From Pseudomonadaceae bacterium (GTDB taxonomy: Bacteria > Pseudomonadota > Gammaproteobacteria > Pseudomonadales > Azotimanducaceae), in NCBI GenBank assembly GCA_024743175.1, contig JANSXA010000009.1, positions 1 through 64,000 of the forward strand: a stretch of DNA of 64,000 nucleotides, read 5' to 3'. The notes below the pieces were generated by a model. It saw only the letters and a program-made list of their open reading frames with translations. It had not been told where the DNA came from and ran no database searches. A program made the position numbers and the translations under genes. This document shows positions 60,329 to 64,000 of the stretch, piece by piece. The stretch's first letter is position 1. Each line of letters begins with the position of its first letter.

Positions 60329-61740
60329 AAACCATACCGGGCTCTTAGATCTGCGCCGTGCGCTGCAAGCTTCTGCATGATCTGGTGTTGTTCAGCAGAC
60401 AGTTCCGGCTGGGAAGAGAGTTGTTCGATCAGCCCTTCATATTCACGCAGGTTCAGCCAATCACCATCGCCTTCAAGCTTTGTAACAACAAAATTGCGCC
60501 ATTGTTTCTGCTCAGACTCATCCAGCAAGGCAGGATAAGACCGCGCTTTCATGCGAGCGGCCAGGGTGTGCAGACGCTTGTCGCGGAAATCCAGATCCTG
60601 CCAGCGGCCCGCCTTCAATTCTTCATGTAATGCTGAACAACGAGAGCGATCATCATCCTGCAGAAAGCCATCGTACAAACCCGCATCAACATCAACAGAG
60701 GGCTGATTTTTTCGCAGCGAATATGCCCGCGCAACCTTATCAGCAAAGCCGGGTTGTTTGATCCTGCGGGCTCTTTCTTTCACCAGCTTCAAATCAATTT
60801 GCAGACGATGCTGGTTTTCTTCATTCAGCACTTCGATGGGGGCTACAAACGGACAGCGATTGATACGTATCTCCTTCAGCGGCGGACGTTCACCGCCATC
60901 CGACGAAAACAGCGCAGCGCCTATTTCATCTGCACTCATCTCCAACAGGGGTTCTATATCTTCGCCCAGATCAACCACAATCATGGAGTTACCGTTACTG
61001 GGATGACGGGTAATCGAAATAATTGGACCTACCCCGAAGCGATGCCGTGGGTACAGTGCCGAAACATGCACATTAAGTTTTGTACCCACAGGCTCCAGCA
61101 AATTCCTAACACTTTTTTTGTGTCGCATAGAAAAATAGTAATCAAACAGCTTTGGCTGCGCGGTTTTGATCAACTTCGCCATACCCAGAGTTGCGTGCAC
61201 ATCAGACATGGCGTCGTGCGCCTGACCATGAGAGATATCGTTTGCGCGGGTTAACTCCTCCAATTTGTACACTGGCAGGCCATCTTCGTCCTCAGGCCAG
61301 TTGATGCCTTCCCGACGCAATGCGCCCGTTGCGCGCACCAGATCGATCAGATCCCAACGTGAGTTACCCTGTTGCCATTCACGTGCGTACGGGTCTAACA
61401 GATTGCGATACAGGGAATAACGCATGAATTCATCATCAAATCGCAAACTGTTATAACCGGCAACGCAGGTGCCCGGCTGCATGAAAATATCGTTGATTTT
61501 ACGCAGCGCTTCACACTCCGGAATACCGCGCATCTGGGTCAGATGTGGGGTGATACCAGTTACCAGGCTGGCGTGCGGGTTCGGCAATACATCGTCAGGC
61601 GTATAAACGTAGGTGCTGAACTCGTCATCCAGAACATTCAGATCAGCATCGGTGCGCAAACCGGCAAACTGCACGATCCGGTCCCATCTCGGGTTGGTAC
61701 CTGTGGTTTCCAGGTCGTACCAATAGAAACTGTTAGCCAT
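60325..61740 (-). CDS. sbcB: Exodeoxyribonuclease I
   Basis: A 471-residue 3'-5' single-strand DNA exonuclease, matching E. coli ExoI (475 residues). DEDDh motif residues: Asp9 and Glu11 (FYWYDLETTGTNP), Asp in YNSLRFDDEFMRY, and His...Asp in GQAHDAMSDVHATLGMAK. The SH3-like and C-terminal helical domains follow (RIKQPGFADKVARAYSLRKN). It serves mismatch repair and recombination. It is translationally coupled (4-bp overlap) to a betaine ABC transporter, an unexpected neighbour. Confidence 0.95.
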   Translation of the reverse strand: MANSFYWYDLETTGTNPRWDRIVQFAGLRTDADLNVLDDEFSTYVYTPDDVLPNPHASLVTGITPHLTQMRGIPECEALRKINDIFMQPGTCVAGYNSLRFDDEFMRYSLYRNLLDPYAREWQQGNSRWDLIDLVRATGALRREGINWPEDEDGLPVYKLEELTRANDISHGQAHDAMSDVHATLGMAKLIKTAQPKLFDYYFSMRHKKSVRNLLEPVGTKLNVHVSALYPRHRFGVGPIISITRHPSNGNSMIVVDLGEDIEPLLEMSADEIGAALFSSDGGERPPLKEIRINRCPFVAPIEVLNEENQHRLQIDLKLVKERARRIKQPGFADKVARAYSLRKNQPSVDVDAGLYDGFLQDDDRSRCSALHEELKAGRWQDLDFRDKRLHTLAARMKARSYPALLDESEQKQWRNFVVTKLEGDGDWLNLREYEGLIEQLSSQPELSAEQHQIMQKLAAHGADLRARYGL

Positions 61741-61801
61741 GTCGGTTACCCTCGTTTCTCACGTCTTTGCCAGATGAGTCAACGCACTTGGATGATCGTC
61801 T

Positions 61802-63262
61802 TTGATTTCACCAGGGAATTCACCAGAGAAAGCACCTGGATCCCCGCCGGGTACCCCGCTCGAGGCGGCACCAACCGGCTCCCCGGACTTTAAGAACCTG
61901 GCATTACTCCTGGGACCCATTGTCGCATGTATCGCCGGCGGCCTCATGTGGTTTTCTGGAAACAGCAGTCTGGAGGCCAGCATCACGCTGGGCATTACGC
62001 TCTGGGTTGTTGTGTGGTGGATGTTTGAACCGATTCCGATTCCCGCTACATCATTGATACCTTTAGCTCTACTACCGTTGTTTGGTGTGTTAACCCCCGC
62101 TGAGCTGGGTGCCGCCTACGGCCACCCGTTGGTGCTTTTGTTGATGGGCGGTTTCCTTCTGGCAACCGCTCTGGAGAAAAGCGGCGCGCACCGGCGCATA
62201 GCATTAAGCATGGTACGTGCCTTTGGCGGCAACAGCTCCAGACGCCTGGTATTCGGTTTCATGGCCGCCAGCGCGGTTCTCAGTATGTGGATCTCCAACA
62301 CGGCCACCGTCCTGATGTTGCTGCCCGTTGCCATCGCTGTGATCGACAATACTCAGGATGAGAAGCTTGCGACGCCACTCCTGCTTGGTATCGCCTATGC
62401 AGCAAGCATTGGTGGTATGGGCACACCCATAGGCACACCACCCAACGTTGTCTTTATGGGGGTCTACGAAGAAATAGTAGGACAGACCATTTCGTTTTCC
62501 CAGTGGATGAGCTGGGCCCTTCCTGTGGTGCTGGTGCTGCTGCCACTTGCCGGATTCTGGGTGACCCGGAAACTCGACCACCAGGGCGCATTTCAACTCC
62601 CGGAAGTGGGTGCCTGGCGGCAATCGGAACTGCGCGTGCTGATAGTATTCGCCCTTACCGCGACGTGCTGGGTTACCCGTTCAGAGCCCTTTGGCGGCTG
62701 GACTGCCTGGCTCAACCTGCCTTACAGCAACGATGCTATTGTTGCGTTTATCGGTGTGGTTGCACTCTTCCTGGTACCCGATGGTGAGGGTGACAAATTG
62801 CTGGATTGGGAAACCGCGAGCAAAATTCCATGGGGTATGCTGATTCTTTTTGGTGCGGGTATCTCGATCGCCACAGCTTTCACGAACTCCGGCCTCAGCG
62901 GTACAATCGGCGCAAGTCTTGAGCAGCTGTCAACTTTGCCAGTGCTGCTGATGGTCGCCATTATTTGCGTGTCGGTGACATTTCTAACCGAAGTCACCAG
63001 CAATACCGCAACTACCGTCTTGTTGATGCCTATCCTGGCTGCTGCGGCCCTGGGTGCGGGTACCGATCCAAAACTGTTTATGATCCCCGCAGCATTGAGC
63101 GCATCCTGCGCATTCATGTTACCCGTCGCGACGCCACCCAATGTCATCATGTTCTCAAGCGGTCGGTTCAGCGTTCGCACCATGGCGCAGGAAGGTGTCG
63201 CAGTTAACCTGCTGGGTGTTTTTGTCATCAGCAGTATGTGCGTTCTGCTGCTCAGCGAGTGA
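61802..63262 (+). CDS. DASS (SLC13) family sodium/anion symporter
   Basis: A 486-residue membrane transporter with about eleven helices. Both family Ser-Asn-Thr motifs are present: ISNTATVLMLLP (about 162) and TSNTATTVLLMP (about 400). These bind substrate carboxylate and Na+; dicarboxylates, citrate or sulfate are possible. The N-terminus before the first helix (about 1-32) is unusual, Pro/Gly/Ser-rich. Only a TTG (61802) is available as start since an in-frame stop precedes it at 61793. The last 108 bases overlap the 3' end of the convergent aminopeptidase gene. Confidence 0.9.
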   Translation: MISPGNSPEKAPGSPPGTPLEAAPTGSPDFKNLALLLGPIVACIAGGLMWFSGNSSLEASITLGITLWVVVWWMFEPIPIPATSLIPLALLPLFGVLTPAELGAAYGHPLVLLLMGGFLLATALEKSGAHRRIALSMVRAFGGNSSRRLVFGFMAASAVLSMWISNTATVLMLLPVAIAVIDNTQDEKLATPLLLGIAYAASIGGMGTPIGTPPNVVFMGVYEEIVGQTISFSQWMSWALPVVLVLLPLAGFWVTRKLDHQGAFQLPEVGAWRQSELRVLIVFALTATCWVTRSEPFGGWTAWLNLPYSNDAIVAFIGVVALFLVPDGEGDKLLDWETASKIPWGMLILFGAGISIATAFTNSGLSGTIGASLEQLSTLPVLLMVAIICVSVTFLTEVTSNTATTVLLMPILAAAALGAGTDPKLFMIPAALSASCAFMLPVATPPNVIMFSSGRFSVRTMAQEGVAVNLLGVFVISSMCVLLLSE

Positions 63263-64000
63263 CGCCAGGCTGGTTTCACGTTCACTCTGATCCAGCTCTG
63301 CAAGCTCATCTACCGCGCGGAAAAACGCGTCCCACCGTTCACCTGTTTGTCTGTAAAGGGCAGCAAAACTGCCCAGATAGTCTGCATATGTGCTGACGGA
63401 AACCAGCAGCGCATTGTTGAAATGGGACTGCATCAGGGCATCGTAGCGGCCACCGCCGAGCACCGCTTTGTGCGCAAGGTAACAGGCTTTCCATGCGCCA
63501 ACCGCTGAGCGTTTTGCCTCAGGCAATTGCGTTTGCGGCGTTGTTTCATAAAGCTCGAGTAACGCAGTTTTTACCTGCATCAGGAACTGACGGAACCGCC
63601 GCCCCATCGCCCGCTGCTGCTGAGCAATCTGCCAGTCCTGGCCCAGGCCCTGTTCCTGCAGCCACTGTTGTGCGCCAGTCTGGCCGACAAACTCAGCAAA
63701 ACTTTCGTTAAACGCAACATCATTGCGTATCCACACACGCCCGTGGGCTAATTCGTGTATCAACAGCGCCGCAAGATCTGCATCCGGCCAGAAAATAAAC
63801 GTATCGAGTAGCGGGTCGTTGAACCAGCCCAGCGTGGAATATGCCGGTACTCCGCCGACATAAGTTTCGTAGCCCCGGGTTTCATAATCAGCCGCTAAGG
63901 CACGTGCATCAGCTTCATGGAAGTAACCACGATAAGGCGCACAGCCCACCAGCGGGTAGCACCACTGTTGCCCACTCAGATCGAAAGCCTCAGCAGCGAA
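63155..64000 (-). CDS. Zinc aminopeptidase (PF10023-like), 5' end outside window
   Basis: The frame is open to the right edge, giving about 281 codons; an internal GTG at 63949 is not the true start because the upstream residues (QQWCYPLVG) also fit the family. It matches the predicted aminopeptidases with CxAYRGYF, GVPAYSTLGWFNDPLL and zinc motif HELAH (ALLIHELAHGRV), plus NESFAEFVG with the third ligand. Probably a lipoprotein or periplasmic in relatives, but the N-terminus is not visible here. The last 35 codons (AELDQSERETSLASLAEQQN onward) lie over the transporter gene and look unfolded, so the ancestral stop may have been earlier. Confidence 0.87.
   Translation of the reverse strand, partial: FAAEAFDLSGQQWCYPLVGCAPYRGYFHEADARALAADYETRGYETYVGGVPAYSTLGWFNDPLLDTFIFWPDADLAALLIHELAHGRVWIRNDVAFNESFAEFVGQTGAQQWLQEQGLGQDWQIAQQQRAMGRRFRQFLMQVKTALLELYETTPQTQLPEAKRSAVGAWKACYLAHKAVLGGGRYDALMQSHFNNALLVSVSTYADYLGSFAALYRQTGERWDAFFRAVDELAELDQSERETSLASLAEQQNAHTADDKNTQQVNCDTFLRHGANAEPTA

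Noticed and set aside
62722-63309. 195-codon open frame on the minus strand
   Set aside because: Antisense to the transporter gene and without a domain; the real minus-strand gene here is the aminopeptidase in another frame.
1-64000. tRNA, rRNA, CRISPR array or prophage
   Set aside because: No T-loop-like GGTTCGAATCC pattern with matching arms, no rRNA sequence, no regular spaced repeats and no phage structural genes were seen on reading both strands.

Overview
This window looks like a chromosomal segment of a marine-type gammaproteobacterium, of moderate GC content by eye and densely packed. Several genes are characteristic of that class: metR with its usual effector domain, an rhlB-like helicase, miaE, sbcB (exonuclease I), dinB ending in a clamp-binding motif, a DUF547 protein, and a short ribbon-helix-helix regulator resembling Pseudomonas AmrZ. 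The acyl-CoA genes (CoA transferase, acyl-CoA carboxylase, crotonase, two SDRs, a luciferase-like oxidoreductase) suggest heterotrophic growth on lipids or branched carbon chains. I see no rRNA, tRNA, CRISPR array or prophage.

Layout. 1-3.3 kb: the end of an IS1182/IS5-like element has cut propionyl-CoA synthetase (prpE), followed by an unknown 168-aa protein and a CoA transferase. 3.6-6.5 kb: dinB converges on an ABC exporter. 6.6-22.5 kb: a long same-direction run holding an esterase, miaE, a GT2-like protein, two unknowns, argC overlapping an aspartate aminotransferase, a DEAD-box helicase, a hybrid 7TM sensor kinase, a nitrilase, an AI-2E-family permease overlapping hisC, a cupin, a rhomboid protease, a luciferase-like oxidoreductase and a SixA phosphatase. 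22.5-28.1 kb: a PadR regulator with a palindromic operator candidate, an RNA m5C methylase, a VOC protein, small membrane proteins, an MBL-fold protein, a PNPOx-like protein and metR. 28.2-32.8 kb: an HD-domain protein, then a tight cassette of glycosyltransferase, methyltransferase and a terpenoid-cyclase-like protein, facing a second methyltransferase.

33-47.6 kb: small unknowns, then acyl-CoA genes on the minus strand in two blocks. The first is crotonase, carboxyltransferase and SDR. The second is SDR, purC, an unknown, biotin carboxylase and a free-standing biotin carrier domain. Between them, on the other strand, sits a sensory cassette: small protein, OmpR-type regulator, LysM-FecR envelope protein and CHASE2 histidine kinase. 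A Cys/Met PLP enzyme follows the second block.

47.7-64 kb: a REC-PAS-GGDEF-EAL protein; a DUF547 protein; a five-gene minus-strand operon (Nudix, LolD-like ATPase, FtsX-type permease, AttH/CrtC-like lipoprotein, Nudix); an AmrZ-like regulator paired with an atypical receiver protein; sbcB coupled to a betaine-type ABC transporter whose binding protein and permease are fused; a DASS anion transporter; and a 5'-partial zinc aminopeptidase.

The most promising under-described systems are the LysM-FecR/CHASE2 sensory cassette, the glycosyltransferase/methyltransferase/cyclase-like cassette, the AmrZ-like plus receiver pair, and the acyl-CoA carboxylase encoded in separated minimal pieces.
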